DNA of 64,000 bases from Williamsia faeni (GTDB taxonomy: Bacteria; Actinomycetota; Actinomycetes; Mycobacteriales; Mycobacteriaceae): the NCBI GenBank assembly GCA_003202005.1, contig QJJF01000009.1, positions 62,001 to 126,000 on the forward strand. The letters are read 5' to 3'. Both the position numbers and the translations under genes were made by a program. Below, piece after piece: positions 8,528 through 16,710 of this stretch. The notes under the pieces were generated by a model, which made no database searches, was not told the DNA's origin, and saw nothing but the letters and a program-made list of their open reading frames with translations. The stretch's first letter is position 1. Every line of letters begins with the position of its first letter.

Positions 8528-10038
8528 GGGATCAGTCCCTCCCCTTTGAGTGCCTTGTCGACCTGTTCGGCGAGTACGTCGACCATAGGTTCCGGATCCC
8601 AGGAACCGACCGGACTGAGCTTGGCGGTGATCAACGTCGAAATGGCCTGGTACGCAGGCGAGGCCGGTCGCAACGCGGCCGATCCGGCCTCCAACTGGGC
8701 CTTGATCAGATCACCCATCGGGTACGCCGCCGTGAACTCGGGGTCGTCGTAGATCGACGCGATCGTGGGAGGCGTGCCGCCACTGATCGCGTACAGCTTC
8801 TGCGACTGTTCGTTGGTCAGGCACTCAGCGGCCTTGAACGCCAATTCCTTTTGCTGCGAAGTGTCCGCGACCGCGATGTTGACTCCGCCAAGAGTCGACC
8901 GCGACGGCTCGCCTTGTTGCACACCCGGGTACCTGCCGAAGTCGAACTTGGTCCGCACCAGGTCGTTGACCGGCGCGAGATCCGCATCGGCAGGCGGATT
9001 GTCGGGATCGGCGAACATCGGACCGTACTGCTGCTCCACCTCTTTGAGGAATGCCACATCACCGGCGGCCGCGTTCGTCCGCATCGACGGGAACACAAAC
9101 GGATAGTTGATCTCGAAGGTGGCCTGGCCGCTTTCCATTCCGAGGCGGGCGGACGATTCGTCGCTGTTCGAGATCGAGGGATCGTGACCCGGCGCAGTGG
9201 CAACGGCCTTCAATATCTGCAGTGCCTTCAGCGTGGACGCGCGGTGTTCGGGAGTGTCATTGAGCGTCTGCTTGTCCGGGTTCGCCGGGTCGAGCACCTC
9301 ACCACCGGCACTGACGAGCACCGAGTTGAACCACACCATCAGGCCCTCATATTGCTTGCCCTGCACCATGATGTAGCTCGGTCCGCCGGCTTTGTGGATC
9401 TGCTCGTTCTCCACCAGCATCTGGTCCCACGTGGTGGGCGGTGTGGTCCGGCCCAGATACTTCTGCATCACGTCTTTCCGGTACCAGAGCAGCTGTGTAT
9501 TGGTCCACGTGGGGATACCGTATAGGCGCTTTTCAGCGTCGTCCTTGGTTTTCCACATAACAGTTTCCGTCGGTCCGCCGAGTGAGGTGGCCTCGATCTT
9601 CGCGGCGAGATCATCAGGGACCGGAACCATCCAGCCGGCGTCGGCGAACTCCGCGGTCCACACCACGTCCATGCCCATGAGATCGAGGCCATGGTCATCG
9701 CCGGCAAGCCTGCGCGCCAATTGCAGCCGTTGGTCGTCCGCGGATTTCGGAAGGACAAACGTCTTGACCTTGTATTCGCCATTCGAATTGGCGGTGCAGG
9801 TGGCCCCGGCCTCTTCGATGAATGAGGCACCGTCGGCGGGGGCGTAAATGTTGATCGTCCCGGGCGTACTCCCGGAATCGCAGGCACTGATCACCGGTAG
9901 AGCCACCGCGATTGCAGCACAACATAATCCGATTTTCTTGCGTCCGCGGTATTTCTTGGGCCCCGAATCCGGGGAACCCGCTCCATCAATACCGGCGGAC
10001 GCTTTCCCATCCGCGGGGCGATCGCCTTTGCGCTTCAC
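8524..10038 (-). CDS. lpqY: trehalose-binding lipoprotein LpqY
   Basis: Extracytoplasmic solute-binding lipoprotein that delivers trehalose to SugABC. The lipobox LPVISAC places the lipidated Cys near residue 53, after the hydrophobic run IGLCCAAIAVALPV. The mature part is a type 1 extracellular binding protein with LMGMDVVWTAEFADAGW and IPTWTNTQLLWYRKD. GTG 10038 is preferred because GAGGAGG lies 4 bases upstream; a further GTG at 10083 would extend it by 15 residues. The n-region is unusually long for a signal peptide, even from the inner start. It is the first gene of the importer operon. Confidence 0.93.
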   Translation of the reverse strand: MKRKGDRPADGKASAGIDGAGSPDSGPKKYRGRKKIGLCCAAIAVALPVISACDSGSTPGTINIYAPADGASFIEEAGATCTANSNGEYKVKTFVLPKSADDQRLQLARRLAGDDHGLDLMGMDVVWTAEFADAGWMVPVPDDLAAKIEATSLGGPTETVMWKTKDDAEKRLYGIPTWTNTQLLWYRKDVMQKYLGRTTPPTTWDQMLVENEQIHKAGGPSYIMVQGKQYEGLMVWFNSVLVSAGGEVLDPANPDKQTLNDTPEHRASTLKALQILKAVATAPGHDPSISNSDESSARLGMESGQATFEINYPFVFPSMRTNAAAGDVAFLKEVEQQYGPMFADPDNPPADADLAPVNDLVRTKFDFGRYPGVQQGEPSRSTLGGVNIAVADTSQQKELAFKAAECLTNEQSQKLYAISGGTPPTIASIYDDPEFTAAYPMGDLIKAQLEAGSAALRPASPAYQAISTLITAKLSPVGSWDPEPMVDVLAEQVDKALKGEGLIP

Positions 10039-10106
10039 GCAGCCTCCTCGATGCGTTGGAGGTGCGCGCAGTCTTCCAAGCACACACCTGAATGCCCAGC
10101 ACTTAC

Positions 10107-10112
10107 GTTATA
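10107..10112 (-). promoter_or_regulatory. candidate -10 element for the lpqY-sugABC operon
   Basis: On the minus strand TATAAC sits about 70 bases before the lpqY start, the best -10 match in the 180-base gap between lpqY and the upstream gene. No good -35 is visible, and I see no clear operator. Confidence 0.35.
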
Positions 10113-10218
10113 GCCGCCAAATAGTGACGCGCAGCACAATGGACATAGTGGCACCAAGAAGTGATCAATTGGGGCATCAACGCCGTTCCAGGCGTGTCGT
10201 TTCGAGTTCGGCGGATCG

Positions 10219-10701
10219 CTACGGCCGCAGGCGGGTGAGCATGTCGCGGGCCCGTTCGGCGCTCTTCGGATCGCACAGCACGTCGTAACGGCCCGCGACC
10301 AACTGCATCGTCGACGAGAAGTCACGTTGGCCTCTGGTGGCCGCATACGGGATCGACGTCGTCACCACACCGAAGACGACACCGCCGACCAGGCCAATGA
10401 TCAACGGCATCAACGGATCCTCGACGACGATTCCGACCAGCAGCCCGAAGAACAAACCCAGCCAGGCACCGGACACGATCCCACCGCCGATCACCTTGCC
10501 CCAGGTCAACCGCCCGAGCACCCGCTCGACCTGCATGAGATCAACACCGACGATGGTGACGTCCTGGACCTCGAAGTGCTCGTCGGCGAGGAAGTCCACA
10601 GCGCGTTGGGCTTCCGCGTACGTCGTGTACGAACCGATCGGCCACCCCTTGGGCGGCGTCGGCAATCCTCGTCGCGGCTTCGGTTGCATGGGGTTTGTCA
10701 T
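10219..10701 (-). CDS. general-stress-17M-like two-helix membrane protein
   Basis: A 160-residue protein corresponding to Rv1234. The N-terminal part (IGSYTTYAEAQRAVDFLADEHFEVQDVTIVG) resembles the GSP17M-type domain. Two glycine-rich membrane helices follow (IGGGIVSGAWLGLFFGLLVGIV and LIIGLVGGVVFGVV), then a short cytoplasmic tail with a second small ferredoxin-like segment. The start is ATG 10701 with GAAGGA upstream; GTG 10707 is an alternative. The open frame upstream overlaps the next gene and is ignored. Function unknown. It keeps its position next to lpqY in mycobacteria. Confidence 0.8.
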   Translation of the reverse strand: MTNPMQPKPRRGLPTPPKGWPIGSYTTYAEAQRAVDFLADEHFEVQDVTIVGVDLMQVERVLGRLTWGKVIGGGIVSGAWLGLFFGLLVGIVVEDPLMPLIIGLVGGVVFGVVTTSIPYAATRGQRDFSSTMQLVAGRYDVLCDPKSAERARDMLTRLRP

Positions 10702-10766
10702 CGTCACCGTGTCCTTCGTGAAGAAACTGTTCGGGGCCGAAATGCCGAGCGGTTCGGTGATGCCTT

Positions 10767-11723
10767 TCAGTCCTGTGCGGCAGCGTCGGCAGCCGGTGTC
10801 CGTGTCATGCCCGCGGCCCGCCCCTTGGCGGCGATCACCTCGGCCATCTTCCGGCTCGCCTCGTCGATCATCTCCCCTTCGAAGCGGACCGCACCGCGCT
10901 CGCCGCCGGCGGCCGACGTCGCATGTGCGTATGCATCGAGGAGGTTCTCGGCGGTGTCGTAGTCCGACTGACGAGGACTGAAGACCTCGTTGGCGATGTC
11001 GATCTGACTCGGATGGACCACCCACTTGCCGTCGTAGCCGAGCGCTGCCGAGGCATCGGCCACCGCCCGGAAGCCTTGCGCGTCATCGATTTTCAGGTAC
11101 GGACCGTCGATTGCAGTCAAACCATGTGCGCGGGCCGCCACCAGGATGGTCATCAACACATGGTGATGCGCGTCGCCCCTCACGTAGCCCTGCGGCTGCT
11201 CGCCGACAGCGAGGCCGCGCATACCCAGACTGGCCATCATGTCGGCCGGACCGAGCACCAACGAACGCAATCGGTCACTCGCCGAGGCGATTTCGTTGAT
11301 GGCCGCCAGCCCCTGCGCATTCTCGATCTGGGCCTGCACCCCGATCTGCCCTACCGGCAACCCTGCGTTGATCTCCAGTTGCCGCAGCAGCAGATCCAAC
11401 GCGGTCACCTGTGCGGCCGAGGTCACCTTCGGGAGCAGGATCGAATCCAGGTGCGCACCGGCACCCCGGACCACCGTCACCACATCGTCGAGCGTCCACG
11501 GTGTGGTCCAGTCGTTGACCCGGACGACCCGGGCCTGCCCTGCCCAGTCCGGTGCCGCGAGCGCCGTCACGACGGCAGCGCGACCGGCCGCCTTCGCACC
11601 GGGCGCGACGGCGTCCTCGAGATCGAGGAAGATCTCGTCGGCGGGCAGTCCACGAGCCTTCTCCAGCATCCGCGAGGTGCTGGCGGGTACGGCGAGAATG
11701 GACCGGCGGGCGGCGGCGTACAT
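10767..11723 (-). CDS. HpcH/HpaI aldolase/CitE-like lyase
   Basis: Cytosolic TIM-barrel lyase of the CitE/malyl-CoA lyase family, 318 residues. Such enzymes cleave or condense citramalyl-, malyl- or methylmalyl-CoA-type substrates using Mg2+. Visible features are the first strand ARRSILAVPAS, FLDLEDAVAPGAKAAGR (acidic metal site), RVNDWTTPW, ILLPKVTSAAQV, QIENAQGL and GPADMMASLGM. ATG 11723 follows GAGGAG by 4 bases, so it is favoured over the much longer open frame. No citrate lyase alpha or gamma subunit is nearby, so it acts alone. The exact substrate is not determined. Confidence 0.85.
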   Translation of the reverse strand: MYAAARRSILAVPASTSRMLEKARGLPADEIFLDLEDAVAPGAKAAGRAAVVTALAAPDWAGQARVVRVNDWTTPWTLDDVVTVVRGAGAHLDSILLPKVTSAAQVTALDLLLRQLEINAGLPVGQIGVQAQIENAQGLAAINEIASASDRLRSLVLGPADMMASLGMRGLAVGEQPQGYVRGDAHHHVLMTILVAARAHGLTAIDGPYLKIDDAQGFRAVADASAALGYDGKWVVHPSQIDIANEVFSPRQSDYDTAENLLDAYAHATSAAGGERGAVRFEGEMIDEASRKMAEVIAAKGRAAGMTRTPAADAAAQD

Positions 11724-11859
11724 GTGACTCCTCGTGACGATGGCGTGGCGTTCGATTTCTTCCATGTCTGATTCTGCCCGCATCTGAAATCTGCCGCGGA
11801 CGTGGCCGTACCGACGGCGCTGCCCGGTGGCCTGACGTTGCCCCACTACCCTTACAGCC

Positions 11860-13179
11860 ATGGCAGCGGTGAGCAAAGCATTCGTGGCCAGGCTGGCCGG
11901 TCTGGCGGTGCTCGGTCCGGACGGTGAATCAATCGGCCGGGTCCGGGACGTGGTGGTCTCGATCAGGTTCGGCACCGGACAACCCCGGGTCCTCGGTCTC
12001 GCCGTCGAATTGACCACCCGCCGCCGCATCTTCGTACCGATGCCACGCGTCACCGCCATCGAACCGCACTCCGTCACGCTCAACACCGGAACCGTGAGCC
12101 TGCGCCGGTTGATCATCCGGCCGGGTGAGGCTCTCGTTCTGGGTCAGATCGTCGAATCGCGGGTGCGCGTTGATGATCCGGATCTGGCGCACCTGCAGGG
12201 CGAGGACCTGACGGTCGTCGACCTGGCGATCGAGCGCCGGCGTACCCGGGACTGGGTGATCTCCCGGGTCGCGGTCCGCGGCGCCCGCACCCGACTCGGC
12301 CGACGCGGCGAGACCCATGTGGTCGAGTGGAACCACGTGCTCGGTCTGACCCAGAGCGCCCTGGCACTGCCGGGACAGGGTGTGGCCCAGATCCTGTCGC
12401 GCTTCGAGGGCATGCGCGCCGCCGACGTCGCCCATGCGCTGCGCGAACTCCCGGCCAAACGGCGCCTCGAGATCGCCTCGGCCCTCGATGACGAACGGCT
12501 GGCCGACGTCGTCCAGGAACTCCCCTCGGACGATCAGACCGAACTGCTCACCCATATGAAAGTCGAACGGGCCGCCGACGTGCTCGAGGCCATGGACCCC
12601 GACGACGCGGCCGACCTGCTCAGCGAACTCCCCGACATCGAAGCCGAAGCCCTTCTGCAGTTGATGGACCCGGAGGAGTCCGAACCGGTCCGCCGGCTCA
12701 TGCTGCACTCACCCGACACCGCAGGCGGCATGATGACCACCGAACCACTGGTGGTCACCGCCTCCACGACCATCTCCGAAGCGCTGGCCCGGGCGCGCAA
12801 TCCCGACCTCACCCCGGCATCGGCATCCCTGACGTTCGTGGTGCGGCAACCGACATCCACACCGACCGGCAAATACCTCGGCTGCGTCCACATCCAGGCC
12901 CTGTTGCGGGAACCGCCCGCCAATCTGGTCGGAGGTATCCTCGACGACCGGCTCCCCTGTCTGGGCTCCGAGGACTCGCTGGAGAAGGTCACCCGCTACT
13001 TCGCCACCTACAACCTCGTCTGCGGGCCGGTTCTCGATGACGACGGACACCTCATCGGAGCGGTGACCGTGGATGACCTCCTCGACCACCTCCTGCCCGA
13101 GGACTGGCGGGAGACCGAGGACGACGAGGACGAGGACGACGATGAGGACGACGACGTCACAACCGAAGGGATGCGGTGA
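11860..13179 (+). CDS. soluble MgtE N-domain/CBS protein with PRC-barrel-like N-terminus
   Basis: A 439-residue protein corresponding to Rv1232c. Residues 1-160 look like PRC-barrel units (SIGRVRDVVVSIRFGTGQPRVLGL). Residues 165-270 are the helical MgtE N domain with repeated acidic DADVVQELPSDD-like units. About 275-420 is a CBS pair (MTTEPLVVTASTTISEAL and LIGAVTVDDLLDHLLP). The tail is extremely acidic. The membrane domain of true MgtE magnesium channels is absent, so it cannot transport by itself. It is probably an Mg2+ or nucleotide sensor. It overlaps the following DUF1003 gene by one base. Confidence 0.85.
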   Translation: MAAVSKAFVARLAGLAVLGPDGESIGRVRDVVVSIRFGTGQPRVLGLAVELTTRRRIFVPMPRVTAIEPHSVTLNTGTVSLRRLIIRPGEALVLGQIVESRVRVDDPDLAHLQGEDLTVVDLAIERRRTRDWVISRVAVRGARTRLGRRGETHVVEWNHVLGLTQSALALPGQGVAQILSRFEGMRAADVAHALRELPAKRRLEIASALDDERLADVVQELPSDDQTELLTHMKVERAADVLEAMDPDDAADLLSELPDIEAEALLQLMDPEESEPVRRLMLHSPDTAGGMMTTEPLVVTASTTISEALARARNPDLTPASASLTFVVRQPTSTPTGKYLGCVHIQALLREPPANLVGGILDDRLPCLGSEDSLEKVTRYFATYNLVCGPVLDDDGHLIGAVTVDDLLDHLLPEDWRETEDDEDEDDDEDDDVTTEGMR

Positions 13180-13754
13180 TGACTTCGAAGCCGTCCGACG
13201 CCCGTCTGCAGGACCGCGCCGAGCGCCAGAGTGCACGCTCGGCCCGACGCCTGGACACGCCCGGGGAGCGTCGTCGGTGGAATTTCAATCTCGATTCCGA
13301 CGTTGTCGGTGTGTACGGCGAGCGGATAGCCCGCTTCCTGGGCACCGGCCGCTATCTGGCCATCCAGACCATCATCGTCATCATCTGGATCTTCCTGAAT
13401 ATCGCGGTCATCACCCTGCAATGGGATCCCTACCCCTTCATCTTGCTCAACCTGGCGTTCTCCACCCAGGCCGCCTACGCCGCACCGCTGATCCTGCTGG
13501 CCCAGAACCGGCAGGAGAACCGGGACAAGGTCTCGCTCGAAGAAGACCGGATGCGGGCCGAGCAGACCAAGGCCGACACCGAATTCCTGGCGCGAGAGTT
13601 GGCGGCGGTCCGACTCGCCGTCGGCGACACGGTCACCCGTGACTATCTGCGGCGCGAACTCGACGATTTGCTGACCGAGCTGTCGGAACGAATTCTGGGC
13701 GACCGGGCCAAGACCGAGGGGTCCGGGAAACCGGTTGCCCCGCATACCGATTGA
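13179..13754 (+). CDS. DUF1003 membrane protein
   Basis: A 191-residue protein corresponding to Rv1231c. It has the DUF1003 pattern: two adjacent membrane helices (AIQTIIVIIWIFLNIAVITL and PFILLNLAFSTQAAYAAPLILL), then the conserved QNRQENRDK, followed by a long amphipathic helix. ATG 13179 shares a base with the upstream stop (TGATG), implying coupling with the MgtE-like sensor; GTG 13176 is possible. The pairing of an Mg2+-sensor-type protein with DUF1003 is conserved in mycobacteria. Function unknown. Confidence 0.85.
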   Translation: MTSKPSDARLQDRAERQSARSARRLDTPGERRRWNFNLDSDVVGVYGERIARFLGTGRYLAIQTIIVIIWIFLNIAVITLQWDPYPFILLNLAFSTQAAYAAPLILLAQNRQENRDKVSLEEDRMRAEQTKADTEFLARELAAVRLAVGDTVTRDYLRRELDDLLTELSERILGDRAKTEGSGKPVAPHTD

Positions 13755-13801
13755 GTCGAGCCCCCGTGGTCCGCTGCAGGATCACCAATTGCTGCATTTC
13801 T

Positions 13802-13856
13802 GTGACAAATCGATTTCGCCACGCACCCCGGTGACAAATATGTATCGTGGGTCACA
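13802..13856 (+). promoter_or_regulatory. repeated GTGACAAAT motif upstream of transglycosylase
   Basis: GTGACAAAT occurs twice as a direct repeat (13802-13810 and 13831-13839, 29 bases apart) and is followed by GTCACA (13851-13856), which also makes an inverted pair with the second copy. Repeated GTGAC elements before a cell-wall hydrolase suggest a binding site for a regulator such as MtrA or a CRP-like protein. This is inference only. Confidence 0.4.
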
Positions 13857-13908
13857 TTCGCCCGGGCCATCCCGGGGGGTCGGGGAGATCTAACAGGAGC
13901 GGTATCGC

Positions 13909-14919
13909 GTGCGGTGGGGTCGAGTCCAATTGTTGACCGGTTGTGCGGTCGTCGGTGTCGGAATGCTGGCCGCGGTGACCTCCAGTGCGTACATCGGTCC
14001 GGCGCCGGCATTGACCGCCAGCGCCGAGGTGGATCTCGCGGGTGCCTTGATCGTGCCCCCCTCGGCTCGACCTGACCTCGCCTTCACACCGCCGCCACCG
14101 CGAGAGGTCGCCCCGGAACCGGTCGCGCCGACTGCGGAGCCACAGCGAGTGCCGGCGGCCCAACTACCCGCCGGACCGCTGGGTATCCCCGGCATCGTCC
14201 TGCATGCCTACAAACTCGCCGAACAACGCGTCGGCGCCGAGAGCCCGCAATGCCAGCTGCCCTGGTACCTGCTCGCCGGCATCGGCCGGATCGAATCGGG
14301 GCACGCCGGCGGCGGCAACGTCGACAGTTCCGGCACCACCCTCACCCCGATCACCGGACCGGTGCTCGACGGCACCCTGGCCGGCAACGCCGTGATCACC
14401 GATAGCGACGGCGGTCGCCTCGATGGAGACGCCGGCCACGACCGGGCGATGGGGCCGATGCAGTTCATCCCGTCCACCTGGGCCGCCTGGGGTTCGGATG
14501 CCAACGGTGACGGCAACGCCGACCCGAACAACATCTTCGACTCGACCTACTCCGCCGGTCGGTACCTCTGCTCAGGGGTCGTCGACATCATGTCGGAGAA
14601 AACCCGCGTCGGTGCGGTCATGCGATACAACCATTCGGCGGAATACGCCGCGAATGTGCTGTCCTGGGCCATCGGATACGCCACAAACGCCGCGCCCACC
14701 GACACCGGACCACTCCCCGATCCGAAGTCATCGAGTTCGAGTTCCTCGTCGAGCAGCAGCACCAGTCCCTCCGGCAGCTCGAGCAGCAGTTCGTCGTCGA
14801 GTTCGTCGTCGAGTTCGTCGTCCTCGTCCCCCAAACCCGAGCCCTGCGTGATCGTCTGTCTGCCACCGGAACTGCAGTCGCTGCTGCCCCCACCGCCACC
14901 TCCACCACCGCCCGCCTGA
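13909..14919 (+). CDS. secreted lytic transglycosylase with serine/proline tail
   Basis: A 336-residue exported murein transglycosylase corresponding to Rv1230c. An N-terminal signal/anchor (LLTGCAVVGVGMLAAVTSSAYIG) and a Pro-rich linker precede an SLT catalytic domain. The catalytic Glu is in LLAGIGRIESGHA, with AMGPMQFIPSTWAAWG and MRYNHSAEYAANVLSWA as the substrate cleft. After the domain comes a low-complexity region of more than 25 serines and a C-terminal oligo-proline run. Two Cys lie between them. GTG 13909 follows AGGAGC. The gene is transcribed in the same direction as mrp. Confidence 0.88.
   Translation: MRWGRVQLLTGCAVVGVGMLAAVTSSAYIGPAPALTASAEVDLAGALIVPPSARPDLAFTPPPPREVAPEPVAPTAEPQRVPAAQLPAGPLGIPGIVLHAYKLAEQRVGAESPQCQLPWYLLAGIGRIESGHAGGGNVDSSGTTLTPITGPVLDGTLAGNAVITDSDGGRLDGDAGHDRAMGPMQFIPSTWAAWGSDANGDGNADPNNIFDSTYSAGRYLCSGVVDIMSEKTRVGAVMRYNHSAEYAANVLSWAIGYATNAAPTDTGPLPDPKSSSSSSSSSSSTSPSGSSSSSSSSSSSSSSSSSSPKPEPCVIVCLPPELQSLLPPPPPPPPPA
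14789..14822 (+). repeat. 12-base tandem repeat coding poly-serine
   Basis: The unit gttcgtcgtcga is present in almost three perfect copies inside the transglycosylase gene and encodes serine only. It lies in a longer stretch of tcg/tcc/agc codons. Such arrays can change length by slippage without shifting the frame, since the unit is a multiple of three. Confidence 0.8.
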
Positions 14920-14996
14920 TCGCATCCGGAGCCGATGGCGGGTTCAACCCCGGCCGAAGTGGGCGACGTTTGGCGCGCGCGTAAACTGATCGCCTG

Positions 14997-16157
14997 ATGA
15001 CACAAGCAACATTGCCGACCGAGTCAGCCATTCGCGCAGCTCTGGCCAAAGTGAACGACCCCGAGATCGGTAAACCCATCACCGACCTCGGCATGGTCAA
15101 GTCGATCTCGATCGCCGACGACGCGAGCGTGGCCATCGTGATCTATCTGACGACAGCCGCCTGCCCGCTGCGCACCGAGATCACGCAGCGCGTGAGTACC
15201 GCTGCGGCCGACGTCCCCGGGGTGGGCGCGATCTCCGTCGAACTCGACGTGATGAACGACGAGCAACGCACCGACCTGCGTAAAAGCCTGCGCGGTGACC
15301 GCGCCGAGCCGATCATCCCGTTTGCCCAGCCAGGATCGCTGACGCGCGTCTATGCCGTCGCCTCCGGCAAGGGTGGTGTCGGCAAGTCGAGCATCACCGT
15401 CAACCTGGCTGCGGCGCTGGCCGAGCGCGGATTGAAGGTCGGTGTGCTCGACGCCGACATCTACGGCCACTCGGTGCCCCGCATGCTGGGCAACGACGCA
15501 AAGCCCACGCAGGTCGAGAAGATGATCATGCCGCCGATCAGCCACCAGGTGAAGTTCATCTCGATCGCGCAGTTCACGAGTGGCAACACCCCGGTCGTCT
15601 GGCGTGGGCCGATGCTGCACCGCGCGTTGCAGCAATTCCTTGCCGACGTGTTCTGGGGCGACCTGGACATCCTGCTGCTCGATCTGCCCCCGGGCACCGG
15701 CGACGTGGCGATCTCGGTGGCACAGCTCATCCCGGGCGCCGAGATCCTGGTGGTGACCACTCCACAGCAGGCGGCCGCCGAGGTTGCCGAGCGTGCCGGA
15801 GCGATCGCCCTGCAGACCCGCCAGAAGATCATGGGCGTGGTGGAGAACATGTCGTGGATGGAACTTCCCGACGGAACCCGCATGGAACCGTTCGGCTCCG
15901 GTGGCGGCGCCAAGGTGGCGCAGCGTCTCACCGTCGCTGTCGGCGCCGAGGTACCGCTGCTGGGCCAGATTCCACTGGACCCGGCGCTGCGCGAAGGTGG
16001 CGACGAAGGTATCCCGCTGGTGCTCTCCGCCCCCGAGTCCGCGGCCGGTGCCGCGCTACGTCAGGTGGCCGAGAAGCTCGCCGTCCGCAAACGCGGGCTG
16101 GCCGGCATGAACCTGGGCATCGACACCGCCCGCAACGTCGGCAAACCCCTGCTCTGA
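14997..16157 (+). CDS. mrp: Mrp/ApbC Fe-S cluster carrier ATPase
   Basis: A 386-residue P-loop protein of the Mrp/NBP35 family that binds and transfers Fe-S clusters. The N-terminal DUF59/MIP18 domain carries the conserved Cys56 in TAACPLRTE. The deviant Walker A motif GKGGVGKSS lies at 124-132, and LLDLPPGTGD is the family signature. The C-terminal CxxC that coordinates a cluster in enterobacterial ApbC is absent; the equivalent segment reads ENMSWMELPDGT, as in the mycobacterial Rv1229c protein. TAAACT ends 9 bases before the ATG, so the mRNA may have a very short or no leader. Confidence 0.93.
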   Translation: MTQATLPTESAIRAALAKVNDPEIGKPITDLGMVKSISIADDASVAIVIYLTTAACPLRTEITQRVSTAAADVPGVGAISVELDVMNDEQRTDLRKSLRGDRAEPIIPFAQPGSLTRVYAVASGKGGVGKSSITVNLAAALAERGLKVGVLDADIYGHSVPRMLGNDAKPTQVEKMIMPPISHQVKFISIAQFTSGNTPVVWRGPMLHRALQQFLADVFWGDLDILLLDLPPGTGDVAISVAQLIPGAEILVVTTPQQAAAEVAERAGAIALQTRQKIMGVVENMSWMELPDGTRMEPFGSGGGAKVAQRLTVAVGAEVPLLGQIPLDPALREGGDEGIPLVLSAPESAAGAALRQVAEKLAVRKRGLAGMNLGIDTARNVGKPLL

Positions 16158-16164
16158 TCAGGGG
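16146..16164. terminator. short hairpin between convergent mrp and tatB
   Basis: CCCCTG (16146-16151) and CAGGGG (16159-16164) form a perfect 6-bp stem with a 7-base loop spanning the mrp stop codon. The tatB stop is 18 bases away on the other strand, so the hairpin could serve both genes. There is no T tract. Confidence 0.4.
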
Positions 16165-16182
16165 TACGCCGGGTTTCAAGCC

Positions 16183-16647
16183 TCAGGTGGCGTCCCACCG
16201 ATCGACATCAATAACGCCGGAGGGTGGAGGCGGGGTGACTGTCTTGGACAGGGAGGGCGCCGCGGGCTTGTCAGGCGCGGCTGCTGAGATGACTCTGGCG
16301 TTCTCATCGGTGGTCGGCAACGGCTGGGATACCGGTTTGATCTTGGTACCGGAATCGAAGTTGCCGGTGAAGAACGAGTCGTCGCCGTCCAGCAGATGCT
16401 TGGTGATCGCCTTGCGAGGGCTCATACCCCGCAGCTCGTTGAGATCGGCCAGTGGTTTGCGCAGGTCCTCGAAATCGGCACCGAGGTCTTCTTTGAGCTG
16501 GCTGGTGGCGCCGGTGGCGTAGTCCCGTACTTCCCGGACCGACTTCAATGTCCACTTGACCGCATCGGGTAACCGCTCAGGACCGAGGATCACCAGACCC
16601 GCGATCATCAAGATCAAGATTTCGCCCCACCCGACGCTGCTGAACAC
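16183..16647 (-). CDS. tatB: Sec-independent translocase subunit TatB
   Basis: A 154-residue membrane protein of the twin-arginine export system. It has the classic layout: the short N-terminal helix [21 protein letters not shown] with the conserved Glu and Gly-Pro hinge, then an amphipathic helix ([19 protein letters not shown]), then a charged and proline-rich tail. GTG 16647 begins directly before the helix. It lies downstream of sigE-rseA-htrA in the same orientation, as Rv1224 does, which supports TatB rather than TatA. Confidence 0.93.
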   Translation of the reverse strand: MFSSVGWGEILILMIAGLVILGPERLPDAVKWTLKSVREVRDYATGATSQLKEDLGADFEDLRKPLADLNELRGMSPRKAITKHLLDGDDSFFTGNFDSGTKIKPVSQPLPTTDENARVISAAAPDKPAAPSLSKTVTPPPPSGVIDVDRWDAT

Positions 16648-16710
16648 CGCTCCAGATTACTGGTAAGTCGGCGGCTGTCGAATCGGCCGCAGCGATCTCG
16701 CAGGAACCTC

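Noticed and set aside
8473-9525. 350-codon plus-strand frame
   Set aside because: Antisense to lpqY, which has a clear lipobox and binding-protein motifs.
15854-16522. 222-codon plus-strand frame over the end of mrp and tatB
   Set aside because: Covers two genes with firm family motifs in other frames.
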